Origin: Paguma larvata
Lineage: Eukaryota; Chordata; Mammalia; Carnivora; Viverridae
Assembly: GCA_030068075.1 (NCBI GenBank)
Contig: CM057837.1
Coordinates: 26,399,089-26,463,088, forward strand
Length of the DNA stretch: 64,000 nt
Direction of reading: 5' to 3'
The notes beneath the pieces were generated by a model that made no database searches, was not told where the DNA came from, and saw only the letters and a program-made list of their open reading frames with translations. The translations under genes were made by a program, and so were the position numbers. Position 1 is the first letter of the stretch, and every line of letters begins with the position of its first letter. Below, one piece after another: positions 20,800 through 32,791 of this stretch.

Positions 20800-20896
20800 C
20801 ATTTTTAAAGTAGGTTCCGCACCCAACTCAGAGTCTGAACTCAGGACCCTGAGATTAAGAGTTGTATGCTCTTTGGACTGAGCCAGCCAGGGCTTC
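20800..20896 (-). mobile_element. Short-type CAN-SINE fragment
   Basis: TTTTAAAGTAGGTTCCGCACCC to TGAGCCAGCCAGGG; diverged reverse short type directly beside the previous SINE, a pairing also seen at 16.7-17.05 and 42.6-42.9 kb. Confidence 0.75.
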
Positions 20897-20924
20897 AGTA
20901 GTTTTCACCGTTTTATCTCTAGAG

Positions 20925-20992
20925 GTTGAAGGAGGGTCAGCCACACAGTAGACATTCAATTCATCTTTGTTGAACGAATGAATGAGTTTAAT
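20925..20992 (+). repeat. L2 3' tail
   Basis: CACACAGTAGACATTCAATTC then GTTGAACGAATGAATGAG is the L2 terminal phrase. Confidence 0.6.
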
Positions 20993-21054
20993 GTGTGTTA
21001 TTCCAGTTCTTTTAGAAGATTTGCTTAAAATCTTAGCGGTGTTATTATATTCTG

Positions 21055-21165
21055 GTTCCATAGTTTATTAGCCATATGGTCCAATTACCTAACCGCAAAG
21101 AACCTTAGTGATTTCATCTGCTAAATGGGGTTAATAATACTACTTCATGGGGTTGTTGGGGGTAT
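21055..21165 (+). repeat. MIR remnant
   Basis: TTTCATCTGCTAAATGGGGTTAATAATACTACTTCATGGGGTTG is a clear MIR segment (quoted in part; position 21110-21155). Confidence 0.75.
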
Positions 21166-21234
21166 TCCAGTTCTTCGGTCATGCATGAATGTGGACACAC
21201 ACACTCTCTCAAGTTTAGTGTATCTGAGATCCTC

Positions 21235-21345
21235 TGTATTGTTAAGCAGTTTGCTTTTTTAACATTTAATGTGTCTTAGGAGCTTTCCAGGTCAGAATAT
21301 ATAGAGCCACCTCACTCTTTTTAGCTGCCATACAGATGAACCCTG
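21235..21345 (-). repeat. Old L1 3' UTR remnant
   Basis: CAGTTTGCTTTTTTAACATTT, GAGCCACCTCACTC and TTTTTAGCTGCCATACAG resemble reverse L1M 3' UTR. Confidence 0.45.
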
Positions 21346-21929
21346 GTTTATTTAAGGGATGGTGTCAAACTCCCTGCCCTCCTCCTGCGTCTGGCAGGAG
21401 CTCAATGAACAAGTATCTCTTGCTGAATCACTGATTGGGCAAAGTGCTCCGAGAACCGGAGAAGCCTGTTGATATTTTAGTTTTCATCGACTGTGCAAGT
21501 CTTTGAGTCTTTTTGGTTTGAGTGCGTCAGAGTCTGGTCTGGAAATCCACCCAAGACTATTTTTAGCCTATTTGGCCAGAGGATCAGCTGCTCTGTGGCA
21601 ACGTGAACTCAGGGCTGGGGGCCTGTCTGCACGTGCTGCCTCTAGCAGGTGGTCACAGACTCTGGAAGAAATACCTGGACGTAGGGTGGACGTGACTCAG
21701 AGCTGATGTGGAAACTTGGGTTCTTGAATCTTAAAGCAGGACTGGGGGGGGGTCTCCTGGAATTGGTTCCAGCCAATCAGTAAGGGACCTGAGGGGATTC
21801 CTGGGCATTCTTTCCTGGTCCCGACGGGACTGTGTCTGTAATGGTTGTTGGATACTGATGGGACCTCTACACTCTGGCCTCAGCCTCGGCCCCAGCCCTC
21901 CTCCCGGCCCACAGCTCCAGACAGGTTGT
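21346..21929. other. No firm feature
   Basis: An L2-tail-like phrase lies at 21395-21432 (GGCAGGAGCTCAATGAAC). Otherwise nothing is recognisable. Confidence 0.4.
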
Positions 21930-22215
21930 GAATGTTCACACCCCTGCGCTTTTGCTCTGCCAGGACCTTTCCTTCCATCTTTTTGGCACTCAAGTATCAG
22001 CTCAAATGTCCCCTCATTGGTAAAACTTCCCCCTTTCCCACAGGGGAAGAGCTGGTCACTTTCTTCTGAGGGCCCAGGGACTTTGTATCTGCCACATCCT
22101 AGTTACAACATAGGACTGACTTTTACTACCTTTCTGCTCCCCTCACCAGAGGGGGGCTTCTGGAGGCAAGGACCTTGGTGCCCATCCTAGGGCCTAGCAC
22201 AGTATGGAACTTTGC
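21930..22215 (+). repeat. L2 3' region
   Basis: CTCAAGTATCAGCTCAAATGTCCCCTC through GGCCTAGCACAGTATGG follows the L2 3' consensus in order. Confidence 0.75.
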
Positions 22216-22895
22216 ACATGTCTGCTGGCTGAGGGAAGCTCCGTGAGTGTAGGGCAAAGGCACTGAGGAACAAGTCCGGGAACAGAGTGAGTGCCGCGTG
22301 AGGAGAAGGAGCTGAGCAATCACGTGATTTAGAAACACAGGCTGTTTTGAAGAGGTCACATTGGCTGTCCTTGGAAGAATGTCCTCATTGCCTTGAGAGT
22401 GTCCGTATGGCCTGGAACCCAAAGCATCAGAGCTTCAGTTCAGCTCGGATGAAATTTCTGTCTAAGATGGCAATCATTTCAGTGATGGTAATTATACATC
22501 GATGTGGAAAGGCATCTTGAAGCAGTTTCCATGTGAGCAGTCACGTCAGGTGAGGATAACAATGGTCACTTTTCTCAGGGTCTGACCCCCCAAACCTCAG
22601 CCATCCAGGATGAGGCTGAGGAGTGGGAAGTAAGAGGCTTTGGGTAACTATCTCAGAGTTCTATGAAAGCATTTTTTCTGTATAGAAGAGTCGGGTCCTC
22701 TCTGGGAACCTATTAACTCACACTTACGCACATTTGTAACAGGCATTTTATCTGGATTCTCAGCTCAGACCATAAGCTGGTGGTGATGGAGGAGGTAGTG
22801 GTGTTGAAAGCGGAGAACCTGACCCTGAGGGAGGACACTAGCAAACTGTAAAAAAAGCTGATACAGGCACTGTTAGGATGGAGTGACCTTGGGTT
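22216..22895. other. No feature seen
   Basis: Ordinary non-coding composition; no element recognised. Confidence 0.45.
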
Positions 22896-22911
22896 AGGCC
22901 ATTTAGCATTT

Positions 22912-23126
22912 TAAAAATAATTTTAATGTTTATTTATTTTTGAGAGAGAGAGAAAAAGAGCGTGAGTGGGGGAGGGGCAGAGAGAGAGGGAGACACAGGA
23001 TCTGAAGCAGGCTCAGGCTCTGAGCCGTCAGCACAGAGCCTGAGAAGGGGCTGGAACTCATGAACCATGTGATCATGACATGAGCTGAAGTCTGAGGCTT
23101 AACTGACTGAGCCACCCAGGCGCCCC
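22912..23126 (-). mobile_element. CAN-SINE with exact 16-bp target duplication
   Basis: AGGCCATTTAGCATTT occurs at 22896-22911 and 23127-23142, flanking a full-length reverse SINE. This shows clean, recent retroposition. Confidence 0.97.
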
Positions 23127-23359
23127 AGGCCATTTAGCATTTGAACAATTAACCCAACCTGCATCCAGTGGCTTCTACAGATATGGTGGCAGGATATAGT
23201 CATTTGGTGCTGTTAATTCTGAATTATCTGCTTAAGAAGGCAGGCTATGTATAGTTCAGAAAATGATTAACACATAGACTGGTGTGTGGTGTGTCTATCA
23301 TGTGCCTATATTCCCCTATGGGCTCTCTCTCCTTTCTCAAAACCACAATGTGAATAATG

Positions 23360-23585
23360 ATTAATTGTGGGTAATGTGTCCAGCACTGTGCTAAGAGCTC
23401 TACCCTCCACCGCATTTAATCTCTCACAACCCAGGGAGATAGTATTATGGATAATCCCATTTTATAGACGTGGAGGGTGAGGCTCAGCGAGTAAACAAAC
23501 ACATCCAAGGTCACACAGCCAGCAAGAGCTGGAAGGGACTCTGATCCCAGGTCAGTAGGCTCTAAAGCCAGTACTCTTAACCCAG
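23360..23585 (-). repeat. MIR, nearly full length
   Basis: CCAGCACTGTGCTAAGAGC, CCCATTTTATAGACGTGGAGG and AAGGTCACACAGCCAGCAAG follow the reverse MIR consensus in order. Confidence 0.85.
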
Positions 23586-23664
23586 TGGCCCTGAATCTAC
23601 TGTGGTTTTCCTACCCGTCTCAGCGGGCTGCAGGCTGGTGGGTGCATCACCTGCTGTCTCTTTT

Positions 23665-23857
23665 CTTTTTTAAGTTTATTTATCTTCAGAGAGAGAGAGA
23701 GAGAGGAAGTGTGAGTTGGGGAGGGGCAGAGAGAGAGGGTGCAGAGAATCCCAAACAGGCTCAGCATGGAGCCCAACATGGCTCGAACCCTTGAACCGTG
23801 AGATCATGACCCGAACCGAAGTTGGACGCTTGACCTACTGAGCCACCCAGGCGCCCC
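23665..23857 (-). mobile_element. CAN-SINE
   Basis: Reverse copy, TTTAAGTTTATTTATCTTCAG to GAGCCACCCAGGCGCCCC. Confidence 0.93.
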
Positions 23858-24634
23858 TCCTTCCATCCTTTAATCTCTGTACTTGCCCCAGCTCCCAGAA
23901 AAGTTCAGGGTGATGGAGTTGCCTCCCAGGAGGCCGAATACATTGTCAGAGCCCCTGATGTCTGCTGATGTGACATTTTGCTGATGAATAGCTCCCTTCC
24001 TGGAGCCGAAGAGTATTCATTGTCCAGCCACAGGAAAAACACACCACGTGTCCCCTGACAGCCCAAAGATGAGTCGTGACCGTCTGGACATGCTCAGGGT
24101 GTACCCATGGCCTTTGGTTGAACCAACCACACCTTGTCTCTAGGCCAGAGGTAAAGTCTAGAGCCATCTGTCTGCTTAGTGACTAGGTCCAGCCGCAGGC
24201 GGGAGATGGCAGCTCCTGGGAGGCAGGGCCCAGGGTCCTGGCCAGGAAGTCATGTGTTTGCCCTGCAGGCTGCTCTGAGGTTGAGGGCGTGTGAGCCCTG
24301 GAATCTGCTGGGGGAGTTCAGGCATGTTAAGCACAAGTGTCCCGTTCAGAAGGGAACTCGCCATGCAGCAGCAGCGCAGGCTGGAAAGGGCCCTGAGTGA
24401 GCCAGAGCTGGGGGAGCTTTGTGACCCCCCTATGTGACAACAGCAAGTTTCCTCCTCTGGACCTTGGACTCCTCACCACTAAATACACGGACAGGCAGTG
24501 GCATGGAAAAATGGTAATACATATCACTGTCAAACAAGATCATGAAACAGTAGGACGCCTCCCTTTTTGTTAAATAAAACAGGTGGTATGTATGTTTGTC
24601 TCTGTATCCTGTGTAAAAAAGATAGAAATTTTTA
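23858..24634. other. No firm feature; faint MIR near 24415-24500
   Basis: CAGCAAGTTTCCTCCTCTGG and the preceding GTGACAA phrase hint at a MIR. No gene signature. Confidence 0.4.
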
Positions 24635-24730
24635 GGGGTGCCTGGCTGGCTCAATCAGTAGAGCATGCAACTCTTGATCTTGGGGTTGTGAGTTCAAGTC
24701 CCACGTTTGGCATAGAACTTTTTAAAATAA
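24635..24730 (+). mobile_element. Short-type CAN-SINE with strongly tRNA-like head
   Basis: GGGGTGCCTGGCTGGCTCAA, then CAGTAGAGCATGCAACTCTT and GTTGTGAGTTCAAGTCCC keep recognisable tRNA-Lys D-arm, anticodon-arm and T-arm order. TGGCTCAATCAGT and GTTCAAGTCCC correspond to pol III A and B boxes. It lacks a proper acceptor end, so it is a SINE, not a tRNA gene. Confidence 0.9.
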
Positions 24731-24794
24731 TTATATATATTTATATATATATATACAATTTTATATTTACTTAATTTCATATATATATATGAAA
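24731..24794. repeat. (AT)n-rich low-complexity
   Basis: Two TATATATA runs separated by TTTTATATTTAC; follows the SINE tail. Confidence 0.85.
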
Positions 24795-24920
24795 GAATAT
24801 GTGATATAGAAGGATATACATAAAATTGTAAACAGAGGTCATCTCCAGGTGGTAGAATTATGGGTGATTTATTTTTTGCATACTTATATATTTTCTGATT
24901 TTTGAAAAGTACAGAAAATT
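24795..24920 (+). repeat. Old L1 3' UTR remnant
   Basis: AAACAGAGGTCATCTCCAGG and GATTTATTTTTTGCATACTT fit an L1M 3' end. Confidence 0.45.
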
Positions 24921-25317
24921 CAAGTCTGGGATGTCAGATTCCACATCCTGTGCTCCTGGCTCATCTGTGCTGTTGCCTCTGCTGTTAAAACCCGACAGCG
25001 ACTCTCCTCTGCTGTCCCTGGAGACTGCAGCCAGCTCACCGCAGGGACCAGGCACACCTGCCAGAAAGGTCTGGGGAACTGCACCCGCTCACTCTGCTCC
25101 TCCTTCCTACCAGGTCCCTCATGTTGCACAGGAGTGTGCTTTCAGCTGGGATTTTGTGGATGTCTGGGTCCTGTGTGTTTCTTCATCCCTCACCACTACA
25201 CCCATTGCTCCCACCCCCACATCAGACACCATGACGGCCCTGGAGAGGTGAGCTGGAGTAGACCGAGGCAGGTGAATGGTGCCATGTGGTGTCTGCTCTG
25301 CTTTTCTCCTCGTCTTA
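24921..25317. other. No feature seen
   Basis: Two overlapping plus-strand frames of 88-106 codons exist without family signature. Confidence 0.45.
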
Positions 25318-25625
25318 GCTCGGGATGCTGGGATCGCAAGACACCAGAGACTGGGTGGCTCATAAACAACAGAAATTTACTTCACTGTTCTGGAGACTGA
25401 AAGTCCAAGATCAAGGCACCAGCGATTTGGTGTCTGGTTTACAGATGGCCATTTTTCTCCCCATGTCCTCACATGGCCTCTTTTATCAGGGCACTAATCC
25501 CTGTCATGAGGACCCCACCCTCATGACCTAATCATCTCCCAAAGGCCCCGCCTCCTAACGCCATCACATTGGGGATTAGGTTTCAACTTGTGAATTTGGA
25601 GAAAACAGAAACATTCAGTCTAGAG
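25318..25625 (-). mobile_element. MLT1-type LTR (ERVL-MaLR)
   Basis: AGACTGGGTGGCTCATAAAC, TCTGGAGACTGAAAGTCC, ACCCTCATGACCTAATCATC and ATTGGGGATTAGG occur in the order of the reverse LTR. Confidence 0.75.
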
Positions 25626-25889
25626 CACTCTCCTTCTCGGTCACTCTCTGGGGTCACTGCTGTCCCACATCCCTTCCCCCTACGCTCCTCCCTTTCCCCC
25701 AGGAGATCCTGCCCAGCAATCAAGGCCAGCTTACATGCTGCCTGGTCAGGGAGGGCTTCAGCACTTGGCTGGCAAAGTGAGTTTCATACGCCTAGCATGC
25801 TTGCCCACACTCCTTCCTCGAGTTCCTCTGGAGAACTTCCTCATGTTATGTGATTTGGTGGGGCTGCCAGTCACTGCACTGCCCTTGCC

Positions 25890-26320
25890 AGAGGTGTGGG
25901 CATGCGACATGAACTGATAAATCAGAGGACCCAACCTCGCTGGCCACAGAGATTGGATCAGTGATGGGCATGTGACTCAGATAGGACCAATTAGATTCCT
26001 CCCTGAGACTGATATGCAAAAATTGCAGGAGAGAAGTGTTCTTTTTGCTGTCCCTGCTTACCTGCGTGTGATGCTATGAGTCTGTAGTAACTTGTGGCCA
26101 TCTTGCTTGCACTAAAAGAGCACTTCTCTGCAGAAGAAGACCATATACAGACAGAGCTGAAGGACATCGTTGCTTCGGCATCTGGATCCAGCTATACCTG
26201 AAGCAGATACTCCTGCCTTCCCAGGAAGGTGAGCCAGTAAATTACCTTTTTGTTTGAGCTGGTTTAAAATGGGGTTCTCCTCCTTGCATCTAAAGGACAC
26301 CTGACCAGTACAACTTCCGT
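25890..26320 (+). mobile_element. LTR-type repeat
   Basis: GGGCATGTGACTCAG, ATCTGGATCCAGCTATACCTG and TTTTTGTTTGAGCTGG fit a mammal-wide LTR whose reverse form also occurs at 35.2-35.6 kb. Subfamily not named. Confidence 0.5.
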
Positions 26321-27953
26321 GACACCCCCTGGTACCCCCTACCATGTCATTCCTTAGAGTTAGTAACTCATACTTCTGTGCTATATTGTTGCCACTTGCT
26401 ACTGTCCTCCTTCTCAGTAGGACCTCCCTGCTCCTTTTCCCACCCACAGCTCTGAGACCATATATCATTAAAATTAGTGAAGGGTGATCGGGTGAATCAG
26501 GGGAGGGATGAGTGCGTATGGCCACCTTGAGACCCTTTCAGCAGCTGCTAACACAAGCTGGGTCTGAGCTTACCCTGCAAGGAGACTTTAAGAAAACAAA
26601 CAGAGTTAGCCCTACCAGCCAACATTCCTACTTGAGGAATGAGGCTGGGCTTGGGCAGTGCCTTGATGGTCCAGTTCTGACCTGCCAGTGGCTGAGAGAA
26701 CAGACGGAATGGTTTCTGGAGGAAAAAGAGAGCCTGAAGCCATAGCACTGGCACCTGTCAGGGACAGAGCTGACATCAGAGTGCTTCTTGGCCCCTTGGA
26801 GGGCAGCCAGGAGCTGGCCAGGAGGTCAGAGGCAGGTCCCCTTGAGATGCTGGGGCCACAATGAAGACGGGTCCATTTGGAATGGACAGACAGAAAGCTG
26901 ACTTCCTGCCAGGAATCTTAACCATGCACAGTCTCAGCTCCTGGGGAAAAGTTCAGATTTATTTAATGTGATGCAACCTGGGACATAGGCACTATTTTCC
27001 GTGTGGGTGCAAGAATAAAAGTTATGATGGGTTTTTAAAAAAAATGGAATCAAGCAATTAACATGTTTCCAGCTCTGCAACTTGTAGAAAGCCTGGTGGA
27101 CAGTCGAAGAAATGTTTTCCTATAATAAATTAGGAAGTGTTTTATTTTCCTTCAGCTAATCTTTCATAACAATTTCGATTGTGGCATGGGGAGACAGGAT
27201 TCTTTTAAATAATTCTTTCCTGAAACATAACATCTGCTGGTCTCAAACTGCCAGAAAGGACCCTTGATAAATCTGAAATAGATGAAGATTAGGTATTAAT
27301 TCTACAACTTGCCCATATTTTATTTTCATTTGTGGATGGCACCATCCCCTCCCGATGCTGGCTCTCAAGAAAATACTGTGATTGTGACTTAGGTATTCAG
27401 TAAACCCATGGATGGTGGTTTTAGCAAAAACATGGACAGCAAGAAAGGCAAATCCATATTAAATACTCTATTCGAATGAGAAAAAAATTGCCACTCCTTC
27501 CACGATGGAAGTGATCCAGTGTAATCAACTTGCAACCAGATCACTAGCTGGTCCCCTTGGGGAATGGAGACACTGTAATCAGATGAGCCTTAAGGAGTGA
27601 AGTCCCTGTTGTTGAGCTCAGGCGTATTTTCTATTCACCAAAGTGCCCTGGCCACTTGGGTGTGTGTTCAGAGGCAGTGTTCAGTAATCTCTAAAAGTCT
27701 AGTTATTTCCCCTTCTCCAAAGCAAAACCTGGTAACCTGCTGGAAGACTATTTTAGGGTAGCAGACTCCTTTCTCAGGGGGACTGTGGCAGATGCAGATT
27801 GTTTTTCCCAAACACGGCTGTGTTGAATGTAGTTCATCTCGCATGTTTTTCTTTACGATGTGGCGCCGAGATTCCCCCCCTGAGTGGTAGGGCCTGTGAT
27901 CCCTTTCTCTCAATATGGGCTGGTCTTAGTTCAAAACACCGAACATGGTTCTA
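26321..27953. other. No feature seen (1.6 kb)
   Basis: No repeat family or gene recognised. A minus-strand 137-codon frame at 26112-26525 is mostly in the LTR and has no signature. Confidence 0.45.
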
Positions 27954-28488
27954 ATGGTAAATTTTATGTGCCAGTGTGACGGGGCTAAGGGATGCCAGAT
28001 ACCTGCTAAAACAGTATTTCTGGGTGTGTCTGTGAGGGTGTCTCTGGAGATTAGCAATGGAGTTGGTGAACTGAGTAAATGAAATGGTCCTCCCCAGTTT
28101 GGGTGGGCAACATCCAATCCGCTGACGGCCTAGAGAGAACAAAAAAGCAGAGGAAGGGCGAATTTGCTCTGCTTAAGCTGAGACAGCCATTTTTTTTTTT
28201 TTTTTTTTTGCCCTCAGACTCAACGCTCCTGGTTCTTGGGCATTCAGACTCACATCAGGGTTTGCACTATTAGCTGTCCCTACCCCTCCCTGCCTCCATT
28301 CTTAGGCCTTTGGACTCTGACTGGATTATACCAGTGGATTTCCTGTTTCTTTAGCTTGCAGATGGCAGCTTGTGGGACTGCTCAGTCTCCATAACCATGT
28401 GAGACAATTTCTATAATAAACCTCCTCTTCTGTCTGTCTATCTATATCCTATTGGTTCTGTTTCTCTAGAGAACCCTGACTAATACAA
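27954..28488 (+). mobile_element. Solo LTR, probable
   Basis: Starts TGGTAAATTTTATGTGCC; contains CTGGGTGTGTCTGTGAGGG and CCTATAATAAACC-like polyadenylation context (ATAATAAACCTCC), ending GAACCCTGACTAATACA. This resembles a complete ancient ERV LTR. A T19-type run at 28190-28209 interrupts it. Confidence 0.65.
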
Positions 28489-28537
28489 TGGCAGTAGTGA
28501 TGGTTGACATGAAGCTAGGTTAAAAAAAAGCAATACA

Positions 28538-28745
28538 GGGGCGCCTGGGTGGCTCAGTCAGTTGGGCGGCCGACTTCGGCTCAGGTCGTGATCTTGCGGT
28601 CTGTGAGTTCCAGCCCCGCGTGGGGCTCTGTGCTGACGGCTCAGAGCCTGGAGCCTGTTTCGGATTCTGTGTCTCCCTCTCTCTCTGCCCCTCCCCTACT
28701 CATGCTCTGTCTCTCTCTCTGTCTAAAAAATAAATAAACATTAAA
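28538..28745 (+). mobile_element. CAN-SINE, young, 16-bp target duplication
   Basis: AAAAAAAAGCAATACA at 28522-28537 and 28746-28761 flank a full-length copy close to the felid consensus. Confidence 0.97.
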
Positions 28746-28799
28746 AAAAAAAAGCAATACAGTTTCCATATGGTTCTCTCTTTTTCTTTTTCCTTCTCT

Positions 28800-28920
28800 C
28801 TCTCTCCACACATAGCACACATACACACACACATACATGCCTATATATACATACCATACACATACATGCACATCACACACACATATGTACACACAGATGC
28901 ACACATATATGCATGACACG
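28800..28920. repeat. (CA)n/(CT)n low-complexity
   Basis: Imperfect CACACA and CATACA units follow CTCTCTCT directly downstream of the SINE. Confidence 0.85.
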
Positions 28921-28929
28921 TGCCTTGGG

Positions 28930-29238
28930 AATCCTGAGCCAACATATGAGGAGTCTACCAGCTACCCTGAAGCTGCCATTCTGGACCGACCACATGCAAA
29001 GGCCCCATATAGAGAGAGGTGGTTGAGGGGCCCAGTTATTCCAGTCCTTGGCTGTTTGTGTCCTCTGAGCTTTAACAGCCAGACATCTGGATGAGACTTC
29101 AGATGATCTCAGCCCCCAGCCTTTCAGTTGCCCAGCTGATGCCAAGGAGAATAGAGATGAGCTATTTCCACTGAGCCTTCACCAAAATGCAGATTTATGA
29201 ACAGAATAAATGATGTTTTAAGCACCGAGTTCTGGTTT

Positions 29239-29240
<2 letters not shown>
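28930..29240 (+). repeat. Possible LTR 3' portion
   Basis: GACTTCAGATGATCTCAGCCCC, CAGAATAAATGATGTTTTAAGC and the ATATATAT that follows resemble the R/U5 end of a MaLR-like LTR. Evidence is partial. Confidence 0.4.
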
Positions 29241-29281
<41 letters not shown>

Positions 29282-29312
29282 ACAATTATATATATATAAT
29301 ATATATAATGAT
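29241..29312. repeat. (AT)n microsatellite
   Basis: About 17 AT units, a short AAATAACAAT break, then more AT-rich repeats. Likely unstable in length. Confidence 0.95.
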
Positions 29313-30209
29313 AATTATATAGAGGCTCTGAGCCTCTGGACTGACTCAAGTCTAGGAAGGATTGAGGGGCTTTGACTCTGTTGTGCTCATTCAAGTCAAA
29401 CTTTTGCTCACCTGACCTAGAGCTTTCTTCTTTATACAAATCAAGTCAGTAGCGGGGTGCCCATCTCTTTCAGTTCTAGGGACGTCATGGTCATTAGCCA
29501 ATACCAAAGATCTCTGCTTGTCAGACCAGCAACACTTGGCTCTATTGCTCGTTATAGAAACCATGCTATCCTTTGTCTCTGGTGATTGAATACCATCCCT
29601 TGGCATCTGCTTCCTAGGATTTAAGCTTTCCTATTGAATTCAGGAAAGCCAGTTTGAGGCTGCCATCATTCCTGATCTACAGAGAACAACCACGATAAAG
29701 ACCTTTAAGGATGGCGTGCAAACCCCATCATAGTATTTCTCAGAGCCTTGGTGTAGGGAGTGTCCTCTGGGTCCTCCCAAGGATCATGGCTGTAGGGGAG
29801 GTGGAGCAAGTCTCACACAGCAAACCCACTTCAGCATCCCAATCTCCTCAAGACTTGGACACCCTCCCCTCTAATGTACCACGGAAGATTTGGCACTTTG
29901 GCCTATTTCAACATTGACATGTTTGGGTCTAGGATTCAGTCAACCCGACAAATCAATGAAAAACTGGAGCCCTATGCCTATGACACTTTTCAGTGTAGAG
30001 TCTGAATTTAAATATATGGTAGAAGACTTCCCAACTGAGATATTGATGTAAAAAATATAGTCCCTCCTGGACACCTTGCAGAAGCAAATATGAAAGTTTT
30101 AATAGAAATTCTTTCATAACTCACATCCATGGGACTGCTTTATATAAACTCAATCTAAAATTCCAGAGGATATGATATGAAGAATCATCATGAGGAAGAG
30201 ACAGCATAT
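29313..30209. other. Unassigned stretch
   Basis: Composition and phrasing give a faint impression of decayed LTR-element interior, but I cannot name a family. No coding frame is intact. Confidence 0.3.
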
Positions 30210-30226
30210 AGGATTAGTTATTTTTA

Positions 30227-30810
<584 letters not shown>

Positions 30811-30838
30811 AGGATTCGTTATTTTTAAAATCTTTCTG

Positions 30839-31046
30839 GGGGCGCCTGGGTGGCTCAGTCGTTTAAGTGGCCGACTTCAGCTCAGGTCATGATCTCACAG
30901 TTTGTGAGTTCGAGCCCCACATCGGGCTCTGTGCTGACAGCTCAGAGCCTGGAGCCTGTTTCGGATTCTGTGTCTCTCTCTCTGCCCTTCCCCTGCTCAC
31001 TCTCTGTCTCTCAAAAATGAATAAAACGTTAAAAAAATAAAAAAAA
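30839..31046 (+). mobile_element. CAN-SINE, left arm of inverted pair
   Basis: Full-length young copy immediately upstream of the RPL21 pseudogene 5' end, ending AAAACGTTAAAAAAATAAA. Confidence 0.96.
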
Positions 31047-31049
31047 ATC

Positions 31050-31249
31050 TTTTTAACGTTTATTTATTTTTGAGAGACAGAGCACAAGTGGGGGAGGGGC
31101 AGAGAGAAAGTGAGACACAGAATCTGAAGCAGGCCCCAGGCTCTGAGCTGTCAGCACAGAGCCTGACGCAGGGGCTCGAACCACGAACCACGAGATCATG
31201 ACCTGAATCGATGTCAGTCGCTTAACCGACTGAGCCACCCAGGCGCCCC
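31050..31249 (-). mobile_element. CAN-SINE, right arm of inverted pair
   Basis: Full-length reverse copy starting TTAACGTTTATTTATTTTTG, three bases after the forward copy, ending GAGCCACCCAGGCGCCCC. Confidence 0.96.
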
Positions 31250-32089
31250 TGGCATTACTATTTTAAGAATCCCCCAAAATGTAAATGTATTAAAGAAACA
31301 AATAAAATGAAAAGAAGCAATAAGGAAAGAACAGTAATAAGATACAACAATAAGACAAAAAGATTTGAAAATAAAAAAACTACATTGAATTTATAGAAAT
31401 GAAAAAAAGACAGCTATTGAATTAAAGATACTCAGTGGATCGGTTAAATAGTAGGCTAGGCATAGACAAGAGAACATGAGTGATGAAATTATCTCAATGC
31501 AATACAAATAATAAAGAAATGGAAAATGGGAAAGAGATTAGGTGACATGGAAGACCGAATGACAAGTCCAATGTGCGTCTGGTAGCCATTCCAGAATGAC
31601 TAGCAGAGGGAGAAGAAGAAATGGTATCCAAAGAGATAAATGCTGAGAGTTTTCGTGAATCAATAAAAGCTATGAATTTTTCATATTGATAACAAAGTGT
31701 CCTCTGAAGGTAAAATCAAGTAAATCTATACTTCTATATGATGAGTAAAATTGTAGAAAGCCAAAACCAAAGAGAAATCTTAAAAGCAACCATATGGCAT
31801 TGACACATTACCGGTAAAAGGACAGTGATCAGGCTGACAGTAGACTTAGTAACAGTGGAGGCCAGAAGGCAATGGAACTACGGTAAAACTTTGGTTTGCG
31901 AGCATAATTCATTCCAGAAACGTGCTTGTAATCCTAAGCACTTATATATCAGAGCAAATTTCCCCATAAGAAATAATAGAAACCCAGATGATTCGTTCTA
32001 CAACTAAAAATATTTGTATAAAATGATTACAATGCTATAATATAATACGAAATTAGAAAGAAAATACAAAGCATAAAGAAAAATAAACA

Positions 32090-32279
32090 GGGGTGCCTGG
32101 GTAGCTTAGTCGGTTAAGTGTCCAACTTCTGCTCAGGTCATGATCTCATGATTTGTGAATTCAAGCCCTGCATTGGGCTCTGCACTCAGCACAGAGCCCA
32201 CTTCAGATCCTTTGTTCTCCCCTCTCTCTGCCCCTCCCCTTCTCGCTCTCTCACAAAAATAAATATACATTAAAAAAAT
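32090..32279 (+). mobile_element. CAN-SINE inside Tigger-like element
   Basis: Starts GGGGTGCCTGGGTAGCTTAG, ends AAATATACATTAAAAAAAT. A-rich flanks on both sides obscure the exact target duplication. Confidence 0.93.
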
Positions 32280-32757
32280 AAATTAACCTGTACGTACCTT
32301 TGAAAACCTTCGTGCCTGGTGTGAGGGAGACGGGAGAGGAGGGTTATTGTGTAGGATGACTTTCACTATCACTAATGGAATCACTGCCGTCTGTTGGCTC
32401 AATGGAATCTTCTTCTGCTTGGCGACCATTGAATACACTTGTACAGATGCTGACTACAGTACAGTATTAGTAAATTCTTGTCGTATACTGTATTTAATGT
32501 AACTGGCAATACGGCAGCAGAGGAAAGGGTCTATGTCTGCAGGCAGCCTGACCTAGAAGGAAGCAAGGCATTCCTAAGCTCACTCTTGTCTGGAAAAGCA
32601 AAGCACTGTCCATAGGTGCTGTGAAGTGACAAAAAATACGCTAGCACCAGTTGTGGGCACCTTCCAGCGTTCTGAAAAATCACTGATTTCTGCCAAACAC
32701 TGCAGACCTGAGACCGAGCATCTGAGCATGGGAGACGATCACCCACAATCCTTCAGT

Positions 32758-32759
<2 letters not shown>

Positions 32760-32790
<31 letters not shown>

Positions 32791-32791
32791 G
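32760..32791 (+). repeat. (GA)n microsatellite
   Basis: About 15 GA units with one AA break, inside the Tigger-like element. Confidence 0.9.

Noticed and set aside
24635..24722. Possible tRNA-Lys gene
   Set aside because: The acceptor ends do not pair and the flank is an A-rich SINE tail, so it is a SINE head.
28837..29094. 85-codon frame through CA-repeat
   Set aside because: The first part translates a simple repeat and the rest matches an LTR-like remnant.
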